From: Bacilli bacterium | Lineage (GTDB): Bacteria; Bacillota_I; Bacilli_A; RFN20; CAG-449 | Assembly (NCBI GenBank): GCA_900755065.1 | Contig: CAAEFC010000053.1 | Coordinates: forward strand, 1-59,504 | DNA: 59,504 nt | Reading direction: 5' to 3' | Shown: in pieces, positions 8,214-16,518 of the stretch | How positions within the stretch are numbered: position 1 is the first letter of the stretch | Layout: each line of letters begins with the position of its first letter | Position numbers and translations under genes: made by a program | The notes under the pieces: generated by a model | The model's input: the letters and a program-made list of their open reading frames with translations, nothing else | The model's database searches: none | Told to the model about the DNA's origin: nothing

Positions 8214-11200
8214 TGTTTGTTTTCCTCCATTTTTTCTGCGTAATCGACCAGAAAACTCAGGCCGAAGTTTTCATTGTTCCGGAAATTTCCGCGCAGGAAA
8301 AGGGCGTTTCCTTCCTTTAACAGTGGACGATATTGCTCGAATTGCCGGCTGAAAAAGACCGCTTCGATTTCCTGGCTGTCGTCAAATCCGTAGACGATCG
8401 CCATTCGGGTATTGTTTTTGGTCGTGATTTCCTTGACTTTGGTGACGATGATGCCGATGTTCACCGATGCGGAACTCGACGAAACGGCGAATATTTTCTG
8501 AATGCGATGGGCTTTTCCGTACTCCGAATAACGGTCGAACAGGGAACCGGAGATGAGGATGCCGATCGTTTCCAGTTCCAGTTCCAGATCGAGCCTCTCA
8601 TCGTCTTCGACGAAGACGATTTCCGGTTTCAGTTGCTCGTAAATGTCTTTCGAGAACAGGTTCCGGCTGTCGGCCGCGGTGTTGTAAAACTCGATCAGCA
8701 GAGGCAAAGCCTTCCGCATCGTCGCCCGATTGAAAGAAAAGGAATCCAGCGCGCCGGCGTTGATCAAACTCATCAGATGATCGGCGGTAAAAGAATAAGG
8801 AAGGAGCCGCTGCACGGTTTGCGGAAAGTCAAAGAAAGGGCCGTCTTTTTCTCTTTCCGCGACGATGGCTTCGCCTAAATGCTGAGGCAGGCGGCGGATC
8901 GAAGCAAGCGGAAGCAATATTTTTTCGTCCCGGATCGTATATTCCATCGCAGAATGGTTGACGTCCGGCACGGAAAGGCGGATCTGAAAGAGATTGAATT
9001 CGTTCAGAAACTTGCTGTACCGATCGGAAGCGTTTCCTTGAAAAGTCAGCATCGTCGCATAGAAGTGATTCGGGTAATTCGCTTTCAGATAGGCCATCTG
9101 GTAGGCCAGGATCGCGTATGAGACGGAATGAGACTTGTTGAATCCGTAGTTGGCGAATTTGTCGATCCATTCAAAGATCTCTTCGGCGACCGTTTTTTCG
9201 ATTCCGTTTTTTAACGCACCGTCGATAAAGCGATCTTTCAGCGCGCTCATGGTGGCAACGTCTTTTTTGGCGATCGCCCGACGGAAAAGATCCGCTTCGG
9301 CGAGGGTGAAAGAACTGATTTTCTGAGCGATTTCCATGATCTGCTCCTGATAGACGATGACGCCGTACGTCGGCTTTAAGATCTGCTCGACCAGAGGGTG
9401 CGGATAATGGATTTCTTCCCGATTGTTCTTTCGGGAAGCGTAGAGAGGAATGTTGTCCATCGGTCCCGGACGATAAAGCGCGAGAAGGGCGACGATGTCG
9501 TCGAACGATTGCATCCGGATCAGTTTCAACGCCCGCGTAATGCCTTCGCCTTCCAGTTGGAAGATCGATTGCGTCAGCCCGGCGTTGAGAATGTCGAAAG
9601 TCTTCTGATCGTCGAAAGGAATTTTTTTAACCGAAAATGACGGGAAGGATCGCCGGATCATCGTTTCGCAATAGGCGATGATCGAAAGGTTTCGCAAACC
9701 GAGAATATCCATCTTTAAAAATCCGAGATCTTCAAGATACGCCGCCTCGAATTCGCTGATCAGTTTTCCGTCGGCGCCGACTTTGGTCGGAAGAACGTCC
9801 CTCAGATCGGTGTGATTCAGAATCACGCCGCCGGCGTGAATCGATTCCTGACGGGGAAAACCTTCGATCTTCTTCGCCGAAGAAATCAGCGCGAAGAAAT
9901 ACGGATCGCTGTACAGGGCGCGGAACTCTTCATTGTTCCGGATCGCTTCGTCGATGCTCTGATTGCCTTTGATCAGCGAGCAGAGGGTGTTGATATCCGC
10001 GTTATTCGCCGAAAAAACCCGGCCGATGTCGCGAAGGCTCTGTTTCGCGCCGATCGTCTGGAAGGTGACGATGTTGGCCATTCGGTTCGCCCCGTAGCGG
10101 GTGTTGATGTAGTCGATGACTTCGCCCCGTGCGTAGTCGGCGATGTCGATGTCGATGTCCGGCATCGTTACCCGGCTGGGGTTGAGAAAGCGCTCAAACA
10201 TCAGATTGTAACGGATCGGATCGACTTCGGTGATGCCGAGCACGTAGGAGACTAACGATCCGGCCGCGCTGCCGCGTCCCGGACCGACCGGAATCGAACG
10301 GCTTCTGGCATAAGCGACATAGTCCTGAACGATCAGAAAATAGGAACAATATCCCATTCGATCGATGACGTCGATCTCGTATTCCAGACGGTTTTCATAC
10401 GTTTCGTTCCATTCGATCTGCCTCTTTTTGATATTCTGAACGCAGAGAAAATAGAGGTATTTTTTCATCGGCATCGGGGAAGAATGCGGGTATTCCAGGA
10501 GGCTTCCGCGTTTTTTCGCCAACGAAAAAGAAACCGATTCGGCCAGCCGGAACGAATTCGCGCGCTCGTCTTCGGTATACAGCGCATGGACGGCGCGCTC
10601 GCTTAAATAATAATAGGGACCCTCTTCCTCTTTTTGCGAAGAAAGGCGGCTGTCGTTTCGGATCGCTTCGAGAATTTTCACCGTCAGCGCATCCTTTTTC
10701 TGCTCGTAGAGATGTTTCGGGAAAATCACCTTGTCCACCTGATTCTCTTCCGCGAACTTCCGGTAGAGGCGGACGCGCTCCTTGTCTCCGCGCGCGTAGT
10801 ATTCGATGCCCAGATAAAAGGAACTGTAAATCGACTTCAAAGACGCAATCAGCGTTTTCAGACGTTCCGGATTTTCTTCGATCAATCGGTTCAGATAAGG
10901 ATTGGAAATCGTCGGCAGAACCATGATCAATCCGGCTGATCGGTTTTTCAGGTTTCCGAGCGTCTTTTCTTCCGACAGGAGCCGGCAGAGCGAAGCGTAT
11001 CCGTCTTCGTCGCGGATATAGAGATAAACGGTGATTTCGCTTTCGTCGATCGGAAGCGAAAAGTGCGTGCCGTAAATCGGAGACAGACCGTTTTTCCGGC
11101 AAAGAGCGTGGAGTTCTGGACAAGCGAAAAGATTGTTTTCGTCGGCGATAGCCGCATAACGAATCTGACTTTTTTTGCAGATTTCCACGATCCGGTCGAC

Positions 11201-11260
11201 TTTCAACGCGCTGGAAAGAAAGGTATATCCGCTGATCACTTGCAATGGAACGTAATTCAT
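8210..11260 (-). CDS. dnaE: DNA polymerase III alpha subunit, DnaE type
   Basis: A 1016-residue replicative polymerase of the DnaE (not PolC) class. The PHP domain is N-terminal (VISGYTFLSSALKVDRIVE). The palm carries VGPGRGSAAGSLVSY and catalytic MPDIDIDIAD near residue 370; YQEQIMEIAQ and FNKSHSVSYA follow in the fingers, and a C-terminal OB-fold region ends the protein. The ATG at 11260 is preferred over the in-frame GTG pair at 11272 because AAGAGGTGG lies just upstream of it and overlaps those GTGs. A TATAAT-like box lies about 20 bases further upstream. In Firmicutes with two replicases DnaE extends primers; whether PolC exists cannot be seen here. Confidence 0.93.
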   Translation of the reverse strand: MNYVPLQVISGYTFLSSALKVDRIVEICKKSQIRYAAIADENNLFACPELHALCRKNGLSPIYGTHFSLPIDESEITVYLYIRDEDGYASLCRLLSEEKTLGNLKNRSAGLIMVLPTISNPYLNRLIEENPERLKTLIASLKSIYSSFYLGIEYYARGDKERVRLYRKFAEENQVDKVIFPKHLYEQKKDALTVKILEAIRNDSRLSSQKEEEGPYYYLSERAVHALYTEDERANSFRLAESVSFSLAKKRGSLLEYPHSSPMPMKKYLYFLCVQNIKKRQIEWNETYENRLEYEIDVIDRMGYCSYFLIVQDYVAYARSRSIPVGPGRGSAAGSLVSYVLGITEVDPIRYNLMFERFLNPSRVTMPDIDIDIADYARGEVIDYINTRYGANRMANIVTFQTIGAKQSLRDIGRVFSANNADINTLCSLIKGNQSIDEAIRNNEEFRALYSDPYFFALISSAKKIEGFPRQESIHAGGVILNHTDLRDVLPTKVGADGKLISEFEAAYLEDLGFLKMDILGLRNLSIIAYCETMIRRSFPSFSVKKIPFDDQKTFDILNAGLTQSIFQLEGEGITRALKLIRMQSFDDIVALLALYRPGPMDNIPLYASRKNNREEIHYPHPLVEQILKPTYGVIVYQEQIMEIAQKISSFTLAEADLFRRAIAKKDVATMSALKDRFIDGALKNGIEKTVAEEIFEWIDKFANYGFNKSHSVSYAILAYQMAYLKANYPNHFYATMLTFQGNASDRYSKFLNEFNLFQIRLSVPDVNHSAMEYTIRDEKILLPLASIRRLPQHLGEAIVAEREKDGPFFDFPQTVQRLLPYSFTADHLMSLINAGALDSFSFNRATMRKALPLLIEFYNTAADSRNLFSKDIYEQLKPEIVFVEDDERLDLELELETIGILISGSLFDRYSEYGKAHRIQKIFAVSSSSASVNIGIIVTKVKEITTKNNTRMAIVYGFDDSQEIEAVFFSRQFEQYRPLLKEGNALFLRGNFRNNENFGLSFLVDYAEKMEENKQ

Positions 11261-11348
11261 CTTGCTCACCACCTCTTATTATAGAGGAAAGGCGAGGGAA
11301 ATTATAGTCGTTTGGCAAAAAATGAAACGGTTGATCGGGAAGAAAAGT

Positions 11349-12155
11349 TCAGATGATTCCCAGTTCGATCAGTTTGCGGCAGACCCCGTCGTGATCGTTG
11401 TCCGAAGTCTGTTCGGAAAGACGGCGTTTCAGTTCTGCCGGCGCATTGCCCATCAAAACGCCTTTTCCGACGCTTTTCAGCATCGTCTCGTCGTTGTAGT
11501 TGTCGCCGAACGCCACCGCTTCATTCAAATCGAAATTCCGCAAAGCGCAGAACTTTTCGACCGCTAGGGCTTTATCGACGCCATGAGCCATGATCTCGAT
11601 CTGAAAAGCAGAGGATTTTGCGACGGACAAGCGCGGAAAACGCGCTTTCAGGTCGGATTCGATCCGATCCGATTCCGACGGGGAACAGATGAGCAGAATC
11701 TTGTGCGCCGTCTGGTTCAGCACATCGTCGACCGATCCGTTAAGCGCCTTTGCGCGGACGATCCGCTCTTCGTCGGCGATTCTCGGATCCGAACGGTTTT
11801 TGACGATCCAGCGGTCGAAGGAATACAGGCACCAACTCAGGTCATATCCGGTCTTTTCCAGATAGACGATGATTGCTTCCGCGATCGCCTTTTCCATTCC
11901 GCGATGAAAGAGAATTTCTTTTCGCTCGTCCAGTATCAAGGCGCCGCCGTAAGCGATCAAAGGGCAGCGAAGCCCCGCATCGTTTAAAATCGGAAACATT
12001 CCCGACGGACTCCGCGCCGAAACCGGCACGAACGGAATCTCCGCGTTTTTTAAAGATGTCAGGGCCTGTCGGGTCAAAGGGCTTAAACGATGGGAGGAAT
12101 CCAGCAAGGTTCCGTCCAGATCGCTGAAAACGATCGCGTACTTTTGTCTTTCCAT
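11349..12155 (-). CDS. Cof-type HAD-IIB family phosphatase
   Basis: A 268-residue cytosolic HAD hydrolase with motif I FSDLDGTLLDSS (10-21) holding the nucleophile and acid Asp pair, a type IIB cap in the middle, and motif IV GDNYNDETM near 216-224. Cof-type enzymes dephosphorylate sugar phosphates, FMN or pyridoxal phosphate; the substrate cannot be told from sequence. It is a single gene. On the minus strand a TATAAT box ends only six bases before the ATG and there is no Shine-Dalgarno, so the message may be leaderless. Starting at a later Met would delete motif I. Confidence 0.9.
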   Translation of the reverse strand: MERQKYAIVFSDLDGTLLDSSHRLSPLTRQALTSLKNAEIPFVPVSARSPSGMFPILNDAGLRCPLIAYGGALILDERKEILFHRGMEKAIAEAIIVYLEKTGYDLSWCLYSFDRWIVKNRSDPRIADEERIVRAKALNGSVDDVLNQTAHKILLICSPSESDRIESDLKARFPRLSVAKSSAFQIEIMAHGVDKALAVEKFCALRNFDLNEAVAFGDNYNDETMLKSVGKGVLMGNAPAELKRRLSEQTSDNDHDGVCRKLIELGII

Positions 12156-12354
12156 GTCTTCATTATATCCGATTTTCCTGAATCAGGAAACGCTCTTCTT
12201 TCAATACATGTAAGACGGGAAGCGAAAGTCCGGATCAAGACAAAGCGTCCGATGCGTTTCCGATGCGGAAACCGGGAATCTTGCAAACGAGAGTTCGATG
12301 TTAAGACGAGAGGAGAAAAGATTCGGCAAAAAGCGTTAAAATGTAAAATAATGG

Positions 12355-12383
12355 TTGATTTTCTTACCTTCATTTTCTATAAT
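12355..12383 (+). promoter_or_regulatory. Sigma-A-type promoter for rpsU
   Basis: TTGATT (12355-12360), a 17-base spacer and TATAAT (12378-12383). The start codon of rpsU is 44 bases downstream of the -10 box. The stretch 12156-12354 between the divergent phosphatase gene and this promoter shows nothing else I can support. Confidence 0.85.
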
Positions 12384-12426
12384 TCTTAATGGCAGAAGCG
12401 AAAAGGCTTCAAAAGGGGTGAATTAG

Positions 12427-12600
12427 ATGCCAAAAACAGTAGTTCGTGAGAATGAATCGATCGACGACGCGTTGAGAAGATTCAAAAGACAAGTCAACAA
12501 AGCCGGTACCCTTACTGAAGCTCGTAAACGCGAATTCTATTTAAAGCCGGGACTCAAAAGAAAAATGAAGTCCGAAATGGCCCGTAGAAAATCCTATTAA
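12427..12600 (+). CDS. rpsU: 30S ribosomal protein S21
   Basis: A 57-residue, strongly basic protein: MPKTVVRENESIDDALRRF at the start, then KRQVNKAGTLTEARKREFY and a KRK/RRK-rich tail, the standard S21 layout. It is a component of the small ribosomal subunit near the anti-Shine-Dalgarno region. The Shine-Dalgarno AAAAGGGG lies about ten bases before the ATG. It is monocistronic, between its own promoter and a strong terminator. Confidence 0.95.
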   Translation: MPKTVVRENESIDDALRRFKRQVNKAGTLTEARKREFYLKPGLKRKMKSEMARRKSY

Positions 12601-12606
12601 ACCGAC

Positions 12607-12642
12607 AAAATGCCGTGTGCGGAAGCGCCGGCATTTTCTTTT
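12607..12642 (+). terminator. Rho-independent terminator of rpsU
   Basis: AAAATGCCG (12607-12615) pairs perfectly with CGGCATTTT (12629-12637), followed by CTTTT. Confidence 0.9.
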
Positions 12643-12760
12643 ATTCGTGCTTAAAATTCTACATTTTAAACGATATGAAGAAAAATGCGAATCGTTCGCC
12701 TTCTTTTTGCGCCCGCTCAGGCAATCCGCTCGGTCGATGTGCGATTTTGAAAAAATCATA

Positions 12761-12789
12761 TTGACTTCCTTTCGTGGGGTACCTATAAT
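12761..12789 (+). promoter_or_regulatory. Promoter of the regulator-potABCD operon
   Basis: TTGACT (12761-12766), a 17-base spacer and TATAAT (12784-12789), near consensus. The first gene starts 75 bases after the -10 box. Confidence 0.88.
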
Positions 12790-12802
12790 TTTTTTCGTTA
12801 TG

Positions 12803-12823
12803 AAGTTTAAAATTACTAAACTT
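12803..12823. promoter_or_regulatory. Perfect inverted repeat, probable operator of the XRE-cupin regulator
   Basis: AAGTTTA (12803-12809) and TAAACTT (12817-12823) form a perfect 7+7 inverted repeat with a 7-base spacer. It starts 14 bases after the -10 box, so it covers the early transcribed region. A third ATCAAACT-like half site follows near 12837-12844. The position suits autoregulation by the adjacent HTH protein (inference). Confidence 0.6.
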
Positions 12824-12863
12824 ATTTTTTAAAATTATCAAACTCGCGAAGGGAGGCGGAGAA

Positions 12864-13400
12864 ATGAAAATCGGAAAGAAAATCAAGCAACTCCGTACGA
12901 TGTACAATCTGACGCAGGAGGAACTGGCCAACCGGCTCGAATTGACGAAAGGTTATATTTCGCAATTGGAAAACGATCTGACCGAGCCTTCGATCTCCAC
13001 GCTGGAAGACATCGTGCTGGCGCTAGGAACCAATCTGAGCGATTTTTTCAAAGATGAGGCGGTCGAAGAGCAGATTGTTTTCCGGAAAGAGGACTATTTT
13101 ATCAAAGAAAATCCGGGATACAGCATCACGTGGTTGATTACCAACGCGCAGAAGAACGAAATGGAACCGATTTTGGTTACGATTCAGCCGAAATGCCAGA
13201 CCGATATCGATTATCCTCACGAGGGGCAGGAGTTCGGTTACGTGCTGGAAGGTGAAGTTCTTCTGAGTCTGGGAAACAGGCGGTACAGGCTGAAAAAGGG
13301 CGAATCCTTTTATTACGATTCATCGGTCAATCACAGCCTGAGCAACGTCAAAGATAAGGTGTGCAAGTTGATCTGGGTTTCAAGCCCGCCGAATTTTTAA
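12864..13400 (+). CDS. XRE-family regulator with C-terminal cupin domain (PuuR-like)
   Basis: A 178-residue regulator. Residues 1-60 are a Cro/XRE helix-turn-helix (IGKKIKQLRTMYNLTQEELA, then KGYISQLEND). Residues about 105-175 are a small cupin barrel with DYPHEGQEFGYVLEGEV, RLKKGESFYYDSSVNHS and a closing strand. HTH-cupin proteins of this type (PuuR and relatives) sense polyamines or related ligands and commonly sit before potABCD, as here. GGGAGGCGG precedes the ATG. It lies 18 bases upstream of potA in the same operon, and a palindrome at its promoter suggests it represses its own unit. Confidence 0.88.
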   Translation: MKIGKKIKQLRTMYNLTQEELANRLELTKGYISQLENDLTEPSISTLEDIVLALGTNLSDFFKDEAVEEQIVFRKEDYFIKENPGYSITWLITNAQKNEMEPILVTIQPKCQTDIDYPHEGQEFGYVLEGEVLLSLGNRRYRLKKGESFYYDSSVNHSLSNVKDKVCKLIWVSSPPNF

Positions 13401-13418
13401 AAAAGAAGGAGAAGAAAA

Positions 13419-14930
13419 ATGGAAAATCAAGAGACAATCATCGAACTGGTCGGCGTCAATAAGATGTTTGACGACAGTTATGCGGTGGAAAACTTCAATC
13501 TGCAAGTGAAAAGGGGACAGTTTGTCACTTTTCTGGGACCTTCTGGTTGCGGAAAAACGACGACGCTCCGCATGATCGCGGGTTTTGAAATCCCGACCAG
13601 CGGGAAAATTCTTCTCAACGGGGAAGATATCGCGCAACTTCCGCCGTACAAACGTCCGGTCAACACGGTATTTCAGCGCTATGCGCTGTTTCCGCATCTC
13701 GATGTTTACGACAACATCGCTTTTGGATTGAAATTGAAACGGATCAAGAAGACGGTAAAGGACAAGAACGGCAAGGAAAAGACCAAGACGGTCCGGCTTA
13801 CTCAGAAAGAAATCGACGAAAAAGTGGTTCGCGCCTTAAAGATCGTCGATTTGGAACAGTTTGAATCCAGAAACGTTACGACGCTTTCCGGCGGTCAGCA
13901 GCAAAGAGTAGCGATTGCCCGCGCGATCGTCAACGAGCCGCAGATCCTTTTGCTCGACGAACCGCTGGGCGCACTGGATTTGAAGATGCGCAAAGAGATG
14001 CAGGTCGAACTGAAAGAAATGCACAAAAAATTGGGCATCACGTTCATCTATGTGACTCACGATCAGGAAGAAGCCCTGACGATGTCCGACCTCATCGTCG
14101 TGATGAAGGACGGCATGATTCAGCAGGTGGGCACCCCGACGGATATCTACAACGAACCGGCGAATGCGTTCGTCGCGGATTTCATCGGCGAATCGAATAT
14201 TTACGTCGGCACGATGTATGCGAAGAAAAAAGTTCGGTTTTTGGGAAAAGTGTGGGATTGCGTCGACGACTTTCCGACGCATGAAAAAGTCGATGTGGTC
14301 GTCAGACCGGAAGATATCCGGATCTGCGAGGCGGATAAAGGAACCGTCAACGGTCGCATCGTCGATTGCACGTTCAAGGGCATTCACTACCAATATACGG
14401 TGATGGTCGGGAAAAACGAGGTTCTGATTCAGTCGACCTTGCAGTATGCGACGGATATCGAAGTCGGTCTTTCGATCGAGCCGGATCTGATTCACATCAT
14501 GAAACGGGAAATCTCGTCCAACGTGTTTGAAGGCTATATCAACAAGAACAATCAGGTCTGCTTTGCCGAAGCGACGTGGGAATGCGATCTGACGGGTCTT
14601 CTTCCCCGTTCTTCGCTTTCCGAAGACGGCTATCTGCTTGACGAAAAAGGGAAACGATACGATCTGAAAGACGCCGACGTCGCCGTCGAATTCGACATGA
14701 ACGACGTCGATATCAGCGATAATCTGGAAGAGGGGAATATCACCGGAACGATCATCGAAATGGTCTACAAAGGAGACCACTATCAACTGATCGCCCGGAC
14801 GGAGGACGAGGACGATTTCGTCATCGATACCGAATGGACCTGGAACATCAACGATATCGTCAGCATCCGCATTCCGAAAGAAAAAATCAAATTGACGCTG
14901 AAAGGGGATATTTCCAAATATGAAGTTTAG
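13419..14930 (+). CDS. potA: Spermidine/putrescine ABC transporter ATP-binding protein, extended
   Basis: At 503 residues this is over 100 longer than usual PotA. The ATPase has Walker A GPSGCGKT (40-47), Q-loop Gln86, signature LSGGQQQ (156-162), Walker B LLLDEP (177-182) and switch His214. A charged insertion at about 107-131 (KRIKKTVKDKNGKEKTKTV) lies between Q-loop and signature. The C-terminal half (about 245-503) holds a TOBE-type regulatory region and then a second, acidic beta-rich repeat from about 365 (ITGTIIEMVYKGDHYQL resembles GRIVDCTFKGIHYQYTV), so the TOBE part looks duplicated. It powers polyamine uptake from the cytosolic face. It overlaps potB by 11 bases. Confidence 0.92.
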   Translation: MENQETIIELVGVNKMFDDSYAVENFNLQVKRGQFVTFLGPSGCGKTTTLRMIAGFEIPTSGKILLNGEDIAQLPPYKRPVNTVFQRYALFPHLDVYDNIAFGLKLKRIKKTVKDKNGKEKTKTVRLTQKEIDEKVVRALKIVDLEQFESRNVTTLSGGQQQRVAIARAIVNEPQILLLDEPLGALDLKMRKEMQVELKEMHKKLGITFIYVTHDQEEALTMSDLIVVMKDGMIQQVGTPTDIYNEPANAFVADFIGESNIYVGTMYAKKKVRFLGKVWDCVDDFPTHEKVDVVVRPEDIRICEADKGTVNGRIVDCTFKGIHYQYTVMVGKNEVLIQSTLQYATDIEVGLSIEPDLIHIMKREISSNVFEGYINKNNQVCFAEATWECDLTGLLPRSSLSEDGYLLDEKGKRYDLKDADVAVEFDMNDVDISDNLEEGNITGTIIEMVYKGDHYQLIARTEDEDDFVIDTEWTWNINDIVSIRIPKEKIKLTLKGDISKYEV

Positions 14931-15717
14931 ATTTCAAAGGAAGTATCTCTCGCTTCCGTATATCTTGTTTTTCCTCTTTTTCGTGGTTGCGCCGATCGTT
15001 TTGATCGTCGTATACGCATTTACCGATCGCGTCAGCGGAAGTTTCAGTTTTTCCAATCTGGTGAAATTCTTTTCCGATTCGACGAATATCAACGTTCTGA
15101 TCATTTCTTTGGTCTACGGTCTGATCAACACGGTTCTGTGCCTTTTGATCGGCTATCCGATCGCCTATTTTCTGGCCGATCGCAATATCAATAAATCCGG
15201 CGTTCTGGTCACGCTGTTCATTATGCCGATGTGGATCAATTTTGTGATTCGCACCGGCGCGACCCGCGATCTCCTGTCGTGGATCGGACTTTCCGGAGGA
15301 GCCAATCCGGAGTTGGCCACGATCATCGGTTTAGTTTACAATTACCTCCCTTTCACGATTCTCCCTCTTTATACCACGATGCTCAAAATGGATCGGAGTC
15401 AGATCGAGGCGGGAAAAGATTTAGGAGCGAATCCGGTTCAGAATTTCGTCCGCGTCATCATTCCGCTGACGATGCCCGGAATCGTCTCCGCCGCGACGAT
15501 GGTCTTCATGCCGACGATTTCTTCCTATGTGATTTCCGATATCCTTTCCGAATACAACGTGGTCCTGTTCGGAAGTTACATCGACCTCTATTTTAATCAG
15601 TCCGACTGGAATTTCGGCTCATTCATGGCCTTGATCATGTTGGCTCTGATTCTGATCAGCGTCTTGCTGACTAGAAAGTTTTCCAAAGAAGAAGGGGGAA
15701 AAGAATCGATATGGTAA
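14920..15717 (+). CDS. potB: Spermidine/putrescine ABC transporter permease PotB
   Basis: A 265-residue inner-membrane permease with about six hydrophobic helices, the first at residues 12-33. The cytosolic coupling loop EAGKDLGANPVQNFVRVIIP matches the EAA motif that docks on the ATPase. Size and motif fit PotB; being the first of two permease genes supports PotB rather than PotC. It starts inside the end of potA and overlaps potC by 7 bases, so all subunits are translationally coupled. Confidence 0.92.
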   Translation: MKFRFQRKYLSLPYILFFLFFVVAPIVLIVVYAFTDRVSGSFSFSNLVKFFSDSTNINVLIISLVYGLINTVLCLLIGYPIAYFLADRNINKSGVLVTLFIMPMWINFVIRTGATRDLLSWIGLSGGANPELATIIGLVYNYLPFTILPLYTTMLKMDRSQIEAGKDLGANPVQNFVRVIIPLTMPGIVSAATMVFMPTISSYVISDILSEYNVVLFGSYIDLYFNQSDWNFGSFMALIMLALILISVLLTRKFSKEEGGKESIW

Positions 15718-16517
15718 AAAAGATTTTAGCGCAATGTTACATTTATCTGATTCTCTTATTGATGTATCTTCCGATTCTGATTTTGGTCGTCTTCTCGTTC
15801 ACCGTAAGCGATCAGGTGGGCGTATGGACCGGCTTTTCTTTCCAACTCTACGTCGATCTCTTCAAAAATCAGGATTTGATGAACGCGGTGGGCAACACCT
15901 TGCTGATCGCCTTGGCCAGCGCATTCGTGTCCACGATCATCGGCACTTTGGGGGCGATCGGAACATTTTATTCTTCCAAAAGAACCAAAAAAGCGGTGGA
16001 AACTCTGACGCAGATTCCGGTCGTCAACGCGGAAATCGTCATCGCGCTTTCTCTGGCCGTTCTCGTCGTCGCGCTGTCGTGGAAATTCAGTTTTTTCACT
16101 TTGCTGATCGGGCACGTCGTTCTGACTGTGGCGTTTGTCTACCTCAACGTCAAACCGAAATTGATCCAGATGGATCCGTTTGCCTACGAGGCGGCATTGG
16201 ATCTGGGGGCTAAACCGGGTTATGCGCTTTATAAGGTGATTCTTCCGGAAATCCTTCCGGGTATCTTTTCGGGATTCATGATCGCGTTCACGCTGTCTCT
16301 GGACGATTTCGTCATCACGCAATATCTGAAAGAGCCGTCGTTCGAGACGATTTCCACTTACATTCAGAAGATCATCGCCAAGCATCCGATCCCGGCCGAA
16401 GTGAGGGCGTTGGCGACTTTGATCTTCGTCATCGTCCTGCTGGTCGTGGTCGGCAACACGGTCAAAAACAACCGTCGGGCCAAGCAGGCTCAGCGAAGAA
16501 GAAAGCGAGGGTATTGA
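15711..16517 (+). CDS. potC: Spermidine/putrescine ABC transporter permease PotC
   Basis: A 268-residue permease with about six membrane helices and the EAA loop EAALDLGAKPGYALYKVILP, the partner of PotB. The short cytosolic C-terminus is very basic (NNRRAKQAQRRRKRGY). Start ATG 15711 follows GAAGGGGG within the end of potB. One base separates its stop region from the potD start, keeping the operon compact. Confidence 0.92.
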   Translation: MVKKILAQCYIYLILLLMYLPILILVVFSFTVSDQVGVWTGFSFQLYVDLFKNQDLMNAVGNTLLIALASAFVSTIIGTLGAIGTFYSSKRTKKAVETLTQIPVVNAEIVIALSLAVLVVALSWKFSFFTLLIGHVVLTVAFVYLNVKPKLIQMDPFAYEAALDLGAKPGYALYKVILPEILPGIFSGFMIAFTLSLDDFVITQYLKEPSFETISTYIQKIIAKHPIPAEVRALATLIFVIVLLVVVGNTVKNNRRAKQAQRRRKRGY

Positions 16518-16518
16518 T

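Noticed and set aside
7065..8243. A 392-residue frame antisense to polA, and similar long antisense frames across dnaE, potA and hrcA
   Set aside because: Composition mirrors the opposite gene, there are no ribosome sites, and the sense genes are certain.
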